DNA of 64,000 nt, taken from the NCBI GenBank assembly GCA_021604805.1, contig BQJR01000004.1, positions 1-64,000 of the forward strand, given 5' to 3'. Positions 46,218-54,753 of the stretch are shown here, piece after piece. This DNA is from Planctomycetota bacterium. Its GTDB lineage: Bacteria > Planctomycetota > B15-G4. Positions within the stretch are counted from its first letter, which is position 1, and each line of letters starts with the position of its first letter. The notes under the pieces were generated by a model that saw only the letters and a list, made by a program, of their open reading frames with translations, did not search any database and had not been told where the DNA came from. The position numbers and the translations under genes were made by a program.

Positions 46218-49109
46218 TCAGAGATCGCCGTGGGACTTGCTCCACGCGGACTCGCTCGGTTGCAGCTCGGCGTCGGGGCGCGGCGCCGTTCCACCGAGGA
46301 ACGGAGCGTCGGGCTCCCGCAACACGAGTCGCTCGAAGGTGCCCTTGCGATTGCGCAGCACGAGCACGCCGCGGCCGGGCGTCTCCACTTGCAGGTCGGG
46401 CGAGCCGTCGGCATCGACGTCGGCCACGAGGAAGCGCACCACGTCGATGTCGCCGAGGCCGCTGAGCAGCGTGGCGTCGACGAAGCTTCCGTCGCCCACG
46501 CCTTCCCAGTAGATCAGGCGCCCGTCGGCATCGACACCGATCACGTCGGCGATCGCATCCTTGTTCGCTTCGAGCAAGCGCCCGTGCGAGGTGCTCCACA
46601 CCTCGGCGAAGTTCCCCAAGCCGCTGCGTTCCTCGAACACCCCGGGGTCGACCTGCACGAAGAGTTGCGGCGGCTCACCAGCGGGTTGCCAGACGAAGTC
46701 GAGCAACTCGTCGCCCTCGATGTCGAACCAGAGCTGCTGCGTGAAGGCACTCTTGAGCGGCTTGGGCAGCTGTTTGTCCGCCGGCGGCACACCACCCTGC
46801 GTGCCGAGCATCTCCAGCTCACCTTCATGCGCGCTGTCGAGCGGGCCGGACGGGCTCTCGGGATCCGGGAGTGAGTCGTCGGCGGTGTCGTTGCCCTGGG
46901 GCATGGCGGGCGTGTTCGAGTTCTCGTCTGCTGGCTGCGGCACGGTCGACGTGTGGTCGTAGGCCTCGTGCGCGCCAGTCAGGTCGCCGATCGAGACCCC
47001 CACGGTGCCGAGGCTGCTGAGCACGAGCGCTTCCTGTGGCGACGCTGCGGCCTGCGCCACGAGCGGCACGGGTTGCGCGCGCTGCCACAGTGCGGGGCTC
47101 TCGGCAGACGCAGCGCTCGGTGCGGCGTGCTTCGACTGCGAGTCAGCGGACGACTCGCCGACATAAGCCACCCGCGTGAACGACGGCGGCACGGCGAGCG
47201 CGAGTTGCGGCTGCACCCAGACCTTCAAGCGCGCCAAGCCCGCCGCGTGCGCCTCGGCCGCGAATCCCGAAACGGCTTGCCCGGGCGCGTGCGCCGTGAG
47301 GTGCCCTGGCCAGAGGGCCGGGCCGAGCGCGTCGCCGGGGTTCAAGCCGCCGGCCGGCACGTCGACCCACACTTCACTGAGGCTGCCCGCGCCGCTGAGC
47401 ACGCCCAGTGCGCCGGGTTCGAGCGCGCCTTGCAACGCGTGCACGTGCTGCTCCTGTGCGTGCTCGACGGGTTGCGCCGCCGTCGCCAAGACACCTGCGA
47501 TGGGCGCGCGGTCGTCCCGCAAGGCAGCGCGCACCTCGATCACGTGCCGGCCGAACCAGTTGCCGTGACCGACGAGCTGGAGCGCAGTGCCGGGCAGCAG
47601 GGCCACGTCGTCGGTGTTGAGCACGAGCTGGCGACGCGCCGCCTGACCTGCGTCGAGCCCATCGAAGACACCTTGCTCGCACAGCTCCTCGACACGCACG
47701 CGCTCAGGCTGTGCCACTTCGAGCGACGCACTCTCCGCGCGCGGGGGCCGACTCGCCACGCCCGCAGCAACCTGCAGCTCGGACGCGGGGGCGGGCCAGT
47801 ACCACGCGGCCGCGCCGACACCCAACAGGGTCAGCGCCGCCACGCGCACCAGCGGCCGCAGGCGCGCACGGCGCAACGACAGGACGCGCGGGATGCGCGG
47901 CGCGCGCACCGAGCGCCCGCCGAGGCGACTGTTGAGGTCGGCACACAGGGCCGCCACCGACGGGTAGCGGTCGGCAGGCTGCGGGGCCAAGGCGTGCGCC
48001 AAGATCGCGTCGAGGTCGCCGTGCAGCGTGCGCATCAGTTGACGAGCACTCAGCCCGCGACGTTGCGCGTGCCGACGCGCGCGTCGGCCCAGACCCGCCA
48101 CGCGCGCGCTGGCCGGCGGCGGCGTCTCTTTCAAACGTGTGGCCAGAGAAGCGCCGCGCAGACGCCTGCGTTCGTGCGGCAACACACCGGTGAGCAACTC
48201 GTGGAGCAGGGCGCCGAGCGAGTAGACATCGCTGCGCGCATCCACGGCCTCGTCGACCGCGCCGGCTTGCTCGGGGCTCATGTAGCCGGGTGTGCCGAGC
48301 ACTTGCCCCTGCCGCGTGGAAAGCGTGGACGCGCCGCGTCGGCCGATCATCGCCTTGGCCACGCCGAAGTCGATGATCTTGGGCAGCGCTTCGCCGTCGA
48401 GTTCGCGCACGAGCACGTTGCCGGGTTTCAGGTCGCGGTGAACGATGCCTTGCGCGTGCGCATGTTGCACGGCGCGGCACACGCGCACGAAGAGTTCGAG
48501 GCGCTGCGTGAGGTCCAGCTTGCGCGCGTCGCACCAATCGGTGATGCGCGCGCCGGGCACGTACTCCATCACGAAGAAGGGTCGCCCTTGTTCGGTGACG
48601 CCTGCGTCGTGCACGGCCGCGATGCCGGGGTGGTTGAGACGCGCCAAGGCTTGGCGCTCGCTGGCGAAACGACGCACGACTTCGCGCGTGTCCATCCCCG
48701 GCTTGATCAGCTTGAGCGCGACCAAGCGACGGAAAGGTTTGCGCTGCAACGCGAGGTACACCGCGCCCATGCCGCCCTGGCCGAGACGCTTGCGCACTTC
48801 GTAATGGCCGATGCGCGAACCGGGGCGCGCGGCTTCGAGCGGGTCGCCGTCGGCGCGCTCGAAGAGTTCTTCGAAACGATCGGCGAGGCCCCAGGCCGGG
48901 GCGTCGAGCGCGGAGGGCGCGTCGTCGTGAGCGGCGAGCAAGGACAGCAGCTCTTCGAGCAACTCGGGGTCGGCCGCGCAGCGCGCGCGGAGGTAGCTCT
49001 CGCGCTCGGCGGGGGCGAGCTCGAGCGCCGCGTGGAAGAGCGTCTCGAGATCGGGGACTCCCGGGTCGTGTGACATGTGGGGGTCGCTCGGTGTGTCGCG
49101 TGGGTTCAT
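46218..49109 (-). CDS. membrane Ser/Thr kinase fused to an FG-GAP-like exterior domain
   Basis: A 963-residue receptor-like kinase. Residues 20-95 form an acidic helical N-terminal region. The kinase domain covers about 100-390 with LGQGGMGAVYLA, VALKLIKPG, VHRDLKPGN, DFG and SPEQ all intact. One transmembrane helix lies near 416-433. The exterior part (434-963) ends in FG-GAP/VCBS-like loops (FDIEGDELLDFV, ADVDADGSPDLQ and a weaker one between). The region before them is long and variable. It overlaps the ECF sigma gene by ATGA and precedes a second kinase. It probably senses an extracellular ligand and signals to the sigma factor. Confidence 0.9.
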   Translation of the reverse strand: MNPRDTPSDPHMSHDPGVPDLETLFHAALELAPAERESYLRARCAADPELLEELLSLLAAHDDAPSALDAPAWGLADRFEELFERADGDPLEAARPGSRIGHYEVRKRLGQGGMGAVYLALQRKPFRRLVALKLIKPGMDTREVVRRFASERQALARLNHPGIAAVHDAGVTEQGRPFFVMEYVPGARITDWCDARKLDLTQRLELFVRVCRAVQHAHAQGIVHRDLKPGNVLVRELDGEALPKIIDFGVAKAMIGRRGASTLSTRQGQVLGTPGYMSPEQAGAVDEAVDARSDVYSLGALLHELLTGVLPHERRRLRGASLATRLKETPPPASARVAGLGRRARRHAQRRGLSARQLMRTLHGDLDAILAHALAPQPADRYPSVAALCADLNSRLGGRSVRAPRIPRVLSLRRARLRPLVRVAALTLLGVGAAAWYWPAPASELQVAAGVASRPPRAESASLEVAQPERVRVEELCEQGVFDGLDAGQAARRQLVLNTDDVALLPGTALQLVGHGNWFGRHVIEVRAALRDDRAPIAGVLATAAQPVEHAQEQHVHALQGALEPGALGVLSGAGSLSEVWVDVPAGGLNPGDALGPALWPGHLTAHAPGQAVSGFAAEAHAAGLARLKVWVQPQLALAVPPSFTRVAYVGESSADSQSKHAAPSAASAESPALWQRAQPVPLVAQAAASPQEALVLSSLGTVGVSIGDLTGAHEAYDHTSTVPQPADENSNTPAMPQGNDTADDSLPDPESPSGPLDSAHEGELEMLGTQGGVPPADKQLPKPLKSAFTQQLWFDIEGDELLDFVWQPAGEPPQLFVQVDPGVFEERSGLGNFAEVWSTSHGRLLEANKDAIADVIGVDADGRLIYWEGVGDGSFVDATLLSGLGDIDVVRFLVADVDADGSPDLQVETPGRGVLVLRNRKGTFERLVLREPDAPFLGGTAPRPDAELQPSESAWSKSHGDL

Positions 49110-49705
49110 GCGGGACTCCCGTTGTCGCGTGCCATCTCTCGGCTCAGCCAGGCCTTGGCGAATTCCCAGTCGCGCTTCACCGAGGCCGGCGAGGTCTCGA
49201 GCACTTGCGCCGTCTGCGCGATGGTGAGCCCCACGAAGAAGCGCAGCTTGACCACCTCACACTTGCGCGCGTGACGCCCGGAGGCTTCCAGCCGCGCCAA
49301 GGCTTCGTCGAGCGCCCCGACATCTGAGGCGAGCTCTGAGTTGCTGGCGCCGGGGACCAGGTCGGAGAGCGGCACACGCTCGCGATCTCCTCCGCGCCGC
49401 AGCGCCGCCCGACGTCGCGCGTGCTCCACGAGGATGCGGCGCATGGCCTCACCCGCGGCGCCGAAGAAGTGCGCGCGCCCCTCGAAGCCGCTGAACTCGT
49501 CGCCCACCTGGGCCAGACGCAGCCAGGCTTCGTGCACCAGGGCCGTGGGCTGCAGCGTGTGCTCCGAGCGCTCGCGCGCCATCTGGCCGGCGGCCAAGCC
49601 GTGCAGCTCGGCGTAGACCCGGCTCCAGAGATCAGCGCGCGCAGCTTCATCCCCGTCGTGCAGACGGTGGATCAAGACCGTGACATCGGTGGGCGCGCAG
49701 CTCAT
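49106..49705 (-). CDS. ECF sigma factor, Sigma70_ECF type
   Basis: A 199-residue sigma factor of the Sigma70_ECF type common in planctomycetes and acidobacteria. The signature TALVHEAWLRL is near residue 55, region 2 has 'RAHFFGAAGEAMRRILVEHARRR', and region 4 near 150-190 has 'VVKLRFFVGLTIAQTAQVL'. ATG 49705 is supported by AGGAGG about 9 bases upstream. The gene overlaps the FG-GAP kinase (ATGA), implying coupled translation. TAGAAT at 49757-49752 on the minus strand may be the promoter -10 element. It would direct transcription of genes tied to the exterior signal sensed by the kinase. Confidence 0.92.
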   Translation of the reverse strand: MSCAPTDVTVLIHRLHDGDEAARADLWSRVYAELHGLAAGQMARERSEHTLQPTALVHEAWLRLAQVGDEFSGFEGRAHFFGAAGEAMRRILVEHARRRAALRRGGDRERVPLSDLVPGASNSELASDVGALDEALARLEASGRHARKCEVVKLRFFVGLTIAQTAQVLETSPASVKRDWEFAKAWLSREMARDNGSPA

Positions 49706-50004
49706 GCGGCCGGACCTCCTCGGGGTGGGGTCCTGATTCTGACGAGGCGCGATTCTACCCGAGATTCGGCGGTGAATCGGCGAGCAGCGACCGACCACCT
49801 AAATTCTATGAGCCAGTCGCGAGCCGCTTCGCGCATGTCTTGCTGAGCGAGCCCGTGGACGTGCCCGATTCACGTCCCATCGCGCGTGGTCCGACCCGGG
49901 GGTGGGGCCACGTCGCCTGAGAGCGGAATCGCCTCATCAATGAGCGGTTCGCTGCGCTCTCCCAGGCGGGCTGCTCTGCTGGGCTCCGGTTTGCGCGAAG
50001 CCTT

Positions 50005-50040
50005 GGCCGCACCTCTTGAAGACGTTCAGGGGGTGCGGCC
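50005..50040 (+). terminator. 16-bp hairpin with tetraloop
   Basis: Bases 50005-50020 pair with 50025-50040 (two G-U pairs, outer arms GGCCGCACC/GGTGCGGCC) around GACG, followed by CTTTCTC. It looks like an intrinsic terminator on the plus strand, yet no plus-strand gene precedes it; a small RNA or attenuator is possible. Confidence 0.6.
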
Positions 50041-50083
50041 CTTTCTCGTTGCTGGCGAGCAGGGGCACGGAGCGCTGTCCCTG

Positions 50084-50131
50084 GGATCGATGGGAGGATC
50101 GGCTGGGTCGGTAGGATCGGTGGATGGATCG
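50084..50131. repeat. four GGATCG copies upstream of the NUDIX gene
   Basis: GGATCG begins at 50084, 50096, 50114 and 50126 (spacings 12, 18 and 12). The array ends 2 bases before the -10-like hexamer at 50133, which is the usual position of an activator or repressor array. Confidence 0.55.
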
Positions 50132-50132
50132 G

Positions 50133-50138
50133 TAGACT
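50133..50138 (+). promoter_or_regulatory. TAGACT -10-like hexamer of the NUDIX operon
   Basis: TAGACT only 9 bases before the ATG at 50147, so the mRNA may be leaderless. Confidence 0.45.
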
Positions 50139-50146
50139 CCGACGCC

Positions 50147-50911
50147 ATGAGCCTGCTCCAGCGCATCGAGGTCCTCGAGGACCGCACCGCCGCCAGCCCG
50201 CCCGACCAGGGTTTCCTGCGCCTGCGCCGCCTGCAGCTGCGCAATCACTATTCCGACGGCTCGAGTTCCGATCCGTATCCCTGCGATCTGATCAGCCGCC
50301 GAGGGATCGACGCCGTGGTGGCCGTGCTCTACGAGCGCGACGAGCGCGCCGCCGGCCCCCAGCGCCTGCGCGTGCTGCTGCGTCGGGCGATCCGGGCGCC
50401 GATCTACCTGCGCCACGAGAAGACCTTCGTGCATCCCGATCCGCGCGACTACACCTCGATCGACGAGTTGGTGGCCGGCATCGTGGAGCCCGACGACGCC
50501 AGCGGCCCGGCGGGCCTGCGTCACCGCGCCCAGGTGGAAGCGCTCGAGGAAGCCGGGCTCGACCTGCCCGAGGAGCACTTCGAGCTGCTCGGCGGCGAGA
50601 CCTTCGCCACGCCCGGCATCGGCGACGAGAAGCTCTACTTCACCGCCGCCGCCGCCCCGCTCGACGAGGCCCGACAAGGCGCTGGCGACGGCTCGGTGAT
50701 GGAGGAAGGCGCCGAGATCGTGTTCATGAGCCTGGCCGAGGCCGTGGCCGCCTGCCGCGACGGGCGCATCCCCGACATGAAGACCGAGGTCGGCCTGCTT
50801 CGTCTCGCGGATCACCTCGGTTACTTGCCACAGCTCGATCGCTTCGTCGACGAGTTGCCGAGCGAGCTGGCGGGCGCCTTCCGCGCGCTGGGCTTGGAGC
50901 GCGCGCCTTGA
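50147..50911 (+). CDS. NUDIX hydrolase (ADP-sugar pyrophosphatase-like)
   Basis: A 254-residue protein. The NUDIX box is at about 115-145 (GIVEPDD ... VEALEEAGLDL): it keeps the metal-binding E-x2-EE-x-G core but has Val where the usual Arg precedes the first Glu, and carries a few extra residues. Relatives cleave nucleoside diphosphates linked to a moiety, such as ADP-ribose or ADP-sugars. It is the first gene of a coupled set with a Gfo/Idh oxidoreductase and a radical SAM enzyme, close to ADP-heptose genes, so an ADP-sugar substrate is attractive but unproven. Confidence 0.78.
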   Translation: MSLLQRIEVLEDRTAASPPDQGFLRLRRLQLRNHYSDGSSSDPYPCDLISRRGIDAVVAVLYERDERAAGPQRLRVLLRRAIRAPIYLRHEKTFVHPDPRDYTSIDELVAGIVEPDDASGPAGLRHRAQVEALEEAGLDLPEEHFELLGGETFATPGIGDEKLYFTAAAAPLDEARQGAGDGSVMEEGAEIVFMSLAEAVAACRDGRIPDMKTEVGLLRLADHLGYLPQLDRFVDELPSELAGAFRALGLERAP

Positions 50912-51909
50912 GTGCAGCGCGCTCGGAGCACGCGGGTGCAGGCGACGCGAGTTCGAGTGCACCGCGCGTGGCGCTGGTCGGAGCGCGTCGTGCGCGGCAG
51001 GGTCTGGGTCCGTACGTGGCGCGTTCGCTCGTGGCGCACGGCGCCGTCGTGCCAGCCTTCGTGGGCACCAGCGAAGCGAGCGTGACGTCCGCTGCCGCAG
51101 GTCTCGCCGACGCCTTCGACATCCACGCGCGCGGCTACACCCGCGGCGCCGAGATGCTCGAGCACGAAGCGCTCGACGCGCTCGCGATCTTGTCGCCCGC
51201 CGAGACACACCGCGAGTGGTTGCAGTTCGCGCTGGAGGCAGGCCTGCACGTGTTCGTCGAGAAACCGTTGCTCTGGGGTGGCGAGGACGACGCGCAGCAC
51301 GGCGCCGAGTTGCTGACGCGCTTCCACGAGCGCGGCCTGCTCGTGCTCGAGAACTGTCAGTGGCCGATGACCGTGCCCTGCTTCGACGCGCTGCATCCGG
51401 GCGCGCGCGCCGCAGCGCCGCAGCGTTTCGCGATGGAGATGTCGCCCGCGTCGCAAGGCGTGCAGATGATCGGCGACGCGCTGCCGCACGCGCTGAGCCT
51501 GCTGCAAGCACTGGCGCCCGCCACCCGCGAGCAGCTCAGCGACGCGCGCTTCTCGGCGCGCGGTGAGCAGCTCGAAGAGCTCGACCTCGGTTTCACCTGG
51601 CATGCCGACGGGCACGCCGTGGCCTGCATGGTCTCGCTGCGCCAAGGCCCCGAGCAGCCGCGTCGCGCGTCCTACGCCGTGGATGATCGCTGGGCGCATC
51701 GCCTGATCCGCACCCGCGACTACGCTCAGTTCTTCGCTTCCGGCGCCCGCGTAGTCGACGTCCCCGATCCACTCGACACGCTGGTGGGCGACTTCGCGGC
51801 ACGACTGCGCGCCGATCCACCCGTGCCCGACAGCGTCGCGACCGGTAGGATGACGCGACGGTTGAAGGCCCTGCACGAACTGCGTCGAGCCTACTTGGAG
51901 GCACCATGA
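50908..51909 (+). CDS. Gfo/Idh/MocA-family oxidoreductase
   Basis: A 333-residue NAD(P)-dependent sugar or cyclitol oxidoreductase. The N-terminal Rossmann fold starts 'VALVGARRARQGLGP', which departs from the usual GxGxxG. The family hallmark Glu-Lys-Pro is present in 'HVFVEKPLLWGG' near residue 120, and a C-terminal beta-sheet domain follows. The start is TTG at 50908 overlapping the upstream TGA (TTGA). It ends in ATGA overlap with the radical SAM gene, so three proteins are translated in concert. Substrate unknown. Confidence 0.85.
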   Translation: MSAARSEHAGAGDASSSAPRVALVGARRARQGLGPYVARSLVAHGAVVPAFVGTSEASVTSAAAGLADAFDIHARGYTRGAEMLEHEALDALAILSPAETHREWLQFALEAGLHVFVEKPLLWGGEDDAQHGAELLTRFHERGLLVLENCQWPMTVPCFDALHPGARAAAPQRFAMEMSPASQGVQMIGDALPHALSLLQALAPATREQLSDARFSARGEQLEELDLGFTWHADGHAVACMVSLRQGPEQPRRASYAVDDRWAHRLIRTRDYAQFFASGARVVDVPDPLDTLVGDFAARLRADPPVPDSVATGRMTRRLKALHELRRAYLEAP

Positions 51910-53123
51910 GTCACGCGATCCACGACTTCACTGGCAAGCTGCGCCAGCCCTCGATGCTCGGCACGGTGCAGGCCTACGTGAACTGGCGACGCGCCGTGCG
52001 CAAGGCGCGCGAGGCCGGCGAAGCCGCGCCCGAGCCGCCGGCCGAGCAAGCGCCGCTGTCGATCAACCTCGACCTCACGACGGCGTGCAACTACCGCTGC
52101 GATCACTGCATCGACTGGGACATCCTCAACTCGGCCGACAAGCACAAAGAGCAAGACCTCGAAGACTCGCTCACGCGCATGGCGGAGCGCGGCATGCGCT
52201 CGGTGATCCTGATCGGCGGCGGCGAGCCCACGGTGCACCCGCGCTTCAGTCACTTCGTGAAGCACATCAAGAGTCTCGACATGCAGGTCGCGGTCGTGAG
52301 CAACGGCAGCAACGGCAGCAAGCTGCTCGAGATCGCCCCGCTGCTCGACGAGCGCGACTGGATCCGACTCTCGCTCGACTCCGGCAGCAACGAACTCTTC
52401 CGCGCGATGCACAAGCCGGTGAACAAAGACCTCACGCTCGACGAGATCTGTTCCTGGATCCCCAAGATCAAAGCGGCGAACGACAAGCCGCGGCTCGGCT
52501 TCTCCTACGTGATCACGTGGGCGGGCGCCGAGCGCGACGGTGTCGACGTGCACGAGAACGTGCAAGAGATCGTGCTGGCGACCGAGCGCGCCAAGAAGTC
52601 CGGCTTCGACTACATCTCGGTGAAGCCCTTCCTCGAGCGCACGCCCGAGGGCGCCGAGGTCATGGACCCGAGCGGCGCGAAGCAGCAGCTCGACGAGATG
52701 CTCACGCGCATCCGCGGCGAAGTCGACAAGGCGCTCACCCACGCCGACGACGCCTTCGATGTCTACGTGTCCACCAACCTGCGCGTGCTCGAAGAAGGCA
52801 ACTGGAAGGACTACACGAACCAGCCCAAGACCTGTCACATGCAGGCGCTCCGCCAAGTGATGACGCCCACCGGCTTGTTCAACTGCCCCGCGCACCGCGG
52901 TGTCGACAAGGCGCAGGTCGCGCCCGTCGGCGCTTTCAAAGACGAAGCCACGGCCTGCGCGACGACCGCGAGTCTCTCCGGGCTGCTCGATCGCTTCGAC
53001 GCGAGCCACGAATGCCGCGAGGTCACCTGTCTCTACAACAAGGTGAACTGGTGGCTCGAGGAGCAGATCGCCGGCGAAGGCGACATCGAAGCCAGCCCCG
53101 AGCGGCTGGACGCGTTCCTCTGA
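51906..53123 (+). CDS. radical SAM protein with C-terminal Cys cluster
   Basis: A 405-residue radical SAM enzyme. The cluster motif is Cys61-x3-Cys65-x2-Cys68 (CNYRCDHC), followed by GGGEPTVHP, the SAM-binding segment. The C-terminal part has further Cys in a SPASM/twitch-like arrangement (CHMQ near 310, NCPAH near 325, CREVTC near 370), likely holding an auxiliary 4Fe-4S cluster. SPASM-type enzymes modify peptides, sugars or alcohol groups. No precursor peptide gene is apparent next to it, whereas sugar genes are, so a sugar dehydrogenase or epimerase function is possible. Confidence 0.87.
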   Translation: MSHAIHDFTGKLRQPSMLGTVQAYVNWRRAVRKAREAGEAAPEPPAEQAPLSINLDLTTACNYRCDHCIDWDILNSADKHKEQDLEDSLTRMAERGMRSVILIGGGEPTVHPRFSHFVKHIKSLDMQVAVVSNGSNGSKLLEIAPLLDERDWIRLSLDSGSNELFRAMHKPVNKDLTLDEICSWIPKIKAANDKPRLGFSYVITWAGAERDGVDVHENVQEIVLATERAKKSGFDYISVKPFLERTPEGAEVMDPSGAKQQLDEMLTRIRGEVDKALTHADDAFDVYVSTNLRVLEEGNWKDYTNQPKTCHMQALRQVMTPTGLFNCPAHRGVDKAQVAPVGAFKDEATACATTASLSGLLDRFDASHECREVTCLYNKVNWWLEEQIAGEGDIEASPERLDAFL

Positions 53124-53193
53124 GCGCGCGCCCGCGGAGCGAGAGGGCGCGCCCGAACGGCGCCGAGCTTCCTTCGCGAGCCGAGCAGATTCG

Positions 53194-54222
53194 ATGAACG
53201 CACGCGACGCCGAGCGCCTCTTCGTGCGTCTGCCCAACTGGGTCGGCGACGTGGTCATGGCCACCGGCGTGTTGCGCCGCCTGCGCGAGGCCGCGCCGAA
53301 CGCCGAGATCGTGCTCGAGGGTCGCGGCTTCCTGCGCGGACTGCTCGCCGGGCTCGACTCCTTCGACGACTTCCTCGCGGAGCCGAAGCGTGGGTTCACG
53401 GCGGCGCGCGCGCACGCGAAGCTGTTGCGGGCGCGCGGCTTCGACATGGCGGTGTTGTTGCCCGACTCGGCGCGGGTGGCCTTTGCGCCTTGGTTGGCGG
53501 GGATTCCTGTGCGCGTGGGGTATGCGCGAGATGTCGCGCGCAAGTTGCTCGTGAGCCGCCCCCTACCCCCACCCAGGGTGGGCCGCGCCCGCTTGGCGAT
53601 CCCCATGCCCAAACGTTACATGGCAATCCTGAACGCCGTGGGCATCGAGGGCGACGCGGCCCCCGCCGAGCTGCACGTCGACCCCGCCGCCGACACCGCG
53701 TTGCTCAAGCGACTCGCCGCGCACGGTCTCGCCGACGCGCGCTTGCTGGTCGTGAACCCGGGCGCGAGCTTCGGCGCGAGCAAACTCTACCCGCCGGCGC
53801 AGATGGCGGCGGCTTGCGCGCAGCTCGCCGCGCGCACCGACTTGCGTGTGGTCATGGCGCCGGGCCCGGGCGAAGAAGGCATCGCGCAGCAAGTCGCGGC
53901 GGAGTTGCCCGACGCGCTCGTGTTGCAAGACCCGGTCACGTCGCTCGCGGAACTCGTGGCGCTCACGGCGCGCGCGGCGCTCGTGATCAGCAACGACACG
54001 GGGCCGCGGCACATGGCCGTCGCGCTGGGTCGCCCGGTGGTCACGCTCATGGGCCCCACCGATCGTCGCCACACTGACTATCAGCTCGACGATCAACGCG
54101 TGCTGCTCGAACCGGTCGACTGCGCGCCTTGCCACTTGAAGGACTGCCCCATCGACCACCGCTGCATGACGCGCCTCGCCCCCGAACGCGTGGTGGATGC
54201 GGGACTCGAGCTGCTGGCATGA
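53194..54222 (+). CDS. heptosyltransferase-like GT9 glycosyltransferase
   Basis: A 342-residue GT-B enzyme of the lipopolysaccharide heptosyltransferase family (WaaF/RfaF-like). The N-terminus 'RLPNWVGDVVMATGVLRRL' is characteristic. The C-terminal half has 'VVNPGASFGASKLYP', 'VISNDTGPRHMAVALGRPVV' and 'LMGPTDRRHT', all typical, and a final 'CAPCHLKDCPIDHRCM' Cys-rich tail seen in WaaF. It adds heptose from an ADP-heptose donor to the lipid A core. It pairs functionally with the heptose-phosphate adenylyltransferase at 54754. Confidence 0.92.
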   Translation: MNARDAERLFVRLPNWVGDVVMATGVLRRLREAAPNAEIVLEGRGFLRGLLAGLDSFDDFLAEPKRGFTAARAHAKLLRARGFDMAVLLPDSARVAFAPWLAGIPVRVGYARDVARKLLVSRPLPPPRVGRARLAIPMPKRYMAILNAVGIEGDAAPAELHVDPAADTALLKRLAAHGLADARLLVVNPGASFGASKLYPPAQMAAACAQLAARTDLRVVMAPGPGEEGIAQQVAAELPDALVLQDPVTSLAELVALTARAALVISNDTGPRHMAVALGRPVVTLMGPTDRRHTDYQLDDQRVLLEPVDCAPCHLKDCPIDHRCMTRLAPERVVDAGLELLA

Positions 54223-54275
54223 TGGCGAGCGCGCGCCAGTTGGCGTTTACTCGCCGATTCGGCAGTTAGCCATCC

Positions 54276-54308
54276 GGCTCGTTCGCGCCAAAATGGCGCG
54301 AACGAGCC
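54276..54308. terminator. 15-bp perfect inverted repeat
   Basis: GGCTCGTTCGCGCCA (54276-54290) and TGGCGCGAACGAGCC (54294-54308) flank AAA. It lies 54 bases after the heptosyltransferase stop. It is an exceptionally stable stem, probably a 3' structure or terminator, though without a T-run. Confidence 0.55.
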
Positions 54309-54432
54309 CCGTCGGCGGTGGAAGCCCTCACGATTGGCTGCCCAGGCAGGAACCGAGCATTGGCACATGACTTGCTGACTCGAATGTCAGCTGTTGGACA
54401 TCCCGCAGCACTTCGAAAGACCAGGAGTAAGC

Positions 54433-54615
54433 ATGTTCAAAGTTAAGATCCTTTGCCCCAGCACTCAGCAACCGGTCGACACCGGCATCGCCACGAGCCA
54501 GCAGTCCTGGGAGAGCACGTCCGCCACCAACAATCGCGTGCGGTGTCCCCACTGCAGCGAAACACACACGTGGGACAAGCCAGACGCGTTCCTTGAGGGC
54601 GTCTCGGCGGGCTGA
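54433..54615 (+). CDS. small zinc-ribbon-like protein
   Basis: A 60-residue protein with Cys pairs in KILCPST and RVRCPHCSETHTW. The pattern 'CP.T..PV.TGI......S.....N..RCP.C...H.W...DA.L' is one I associate with small uncharacterised alpha-proteobacterial proteins. The AGGAG site 5 bases before ATG 54433 is textbook, so translation is confident. Several codons (AAA, GTT, CTT, ACT, ACA) are rare in neighbouring genes, which points to recent transfer. It stands alone between the heptose genes. Function unknown; single-cluster zinc binding is likely. Confidence 0.8.
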   Translation: MFKVKILCPSTQQPVDTGIATSQQSWESTSATNNRVRCPHCSETHTWDKPDAFLEGVSAG

Positions 54616-54753
54616 GAGTACTCGCCGCGAGTCAACGGGGAGGACGGGCGTCGGCACCGCGACTCAGGCCTCGGGGTCGACGCTCGATCTGTAACTATCA
54701 CTTGGCCGCGGCGCCTTGTCGCTGGCTTCACATGCAGCTGGAGCAACGAGCGC

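Larger units (their letters stand above)
49706..50146. other. 441-bp divergent region with hairpin and GGATCG array
   Basis: No coding gene seen. It holds the ECF promoter candidate, a 16-bp hairpin at 50005-50040 followed by a pyrimidine run, four GGATCG copies between 50084 and 50131, and TAGACT at 50133-50138. Confidence 0.5.

Noticed and set aside
54240..54720. Integron attC site around the small zinc-ribbon gene
   Set aside because: The long palindrome and a GTTAGCC string were suggestive, but the required core and inverse-core sequences do not fit.
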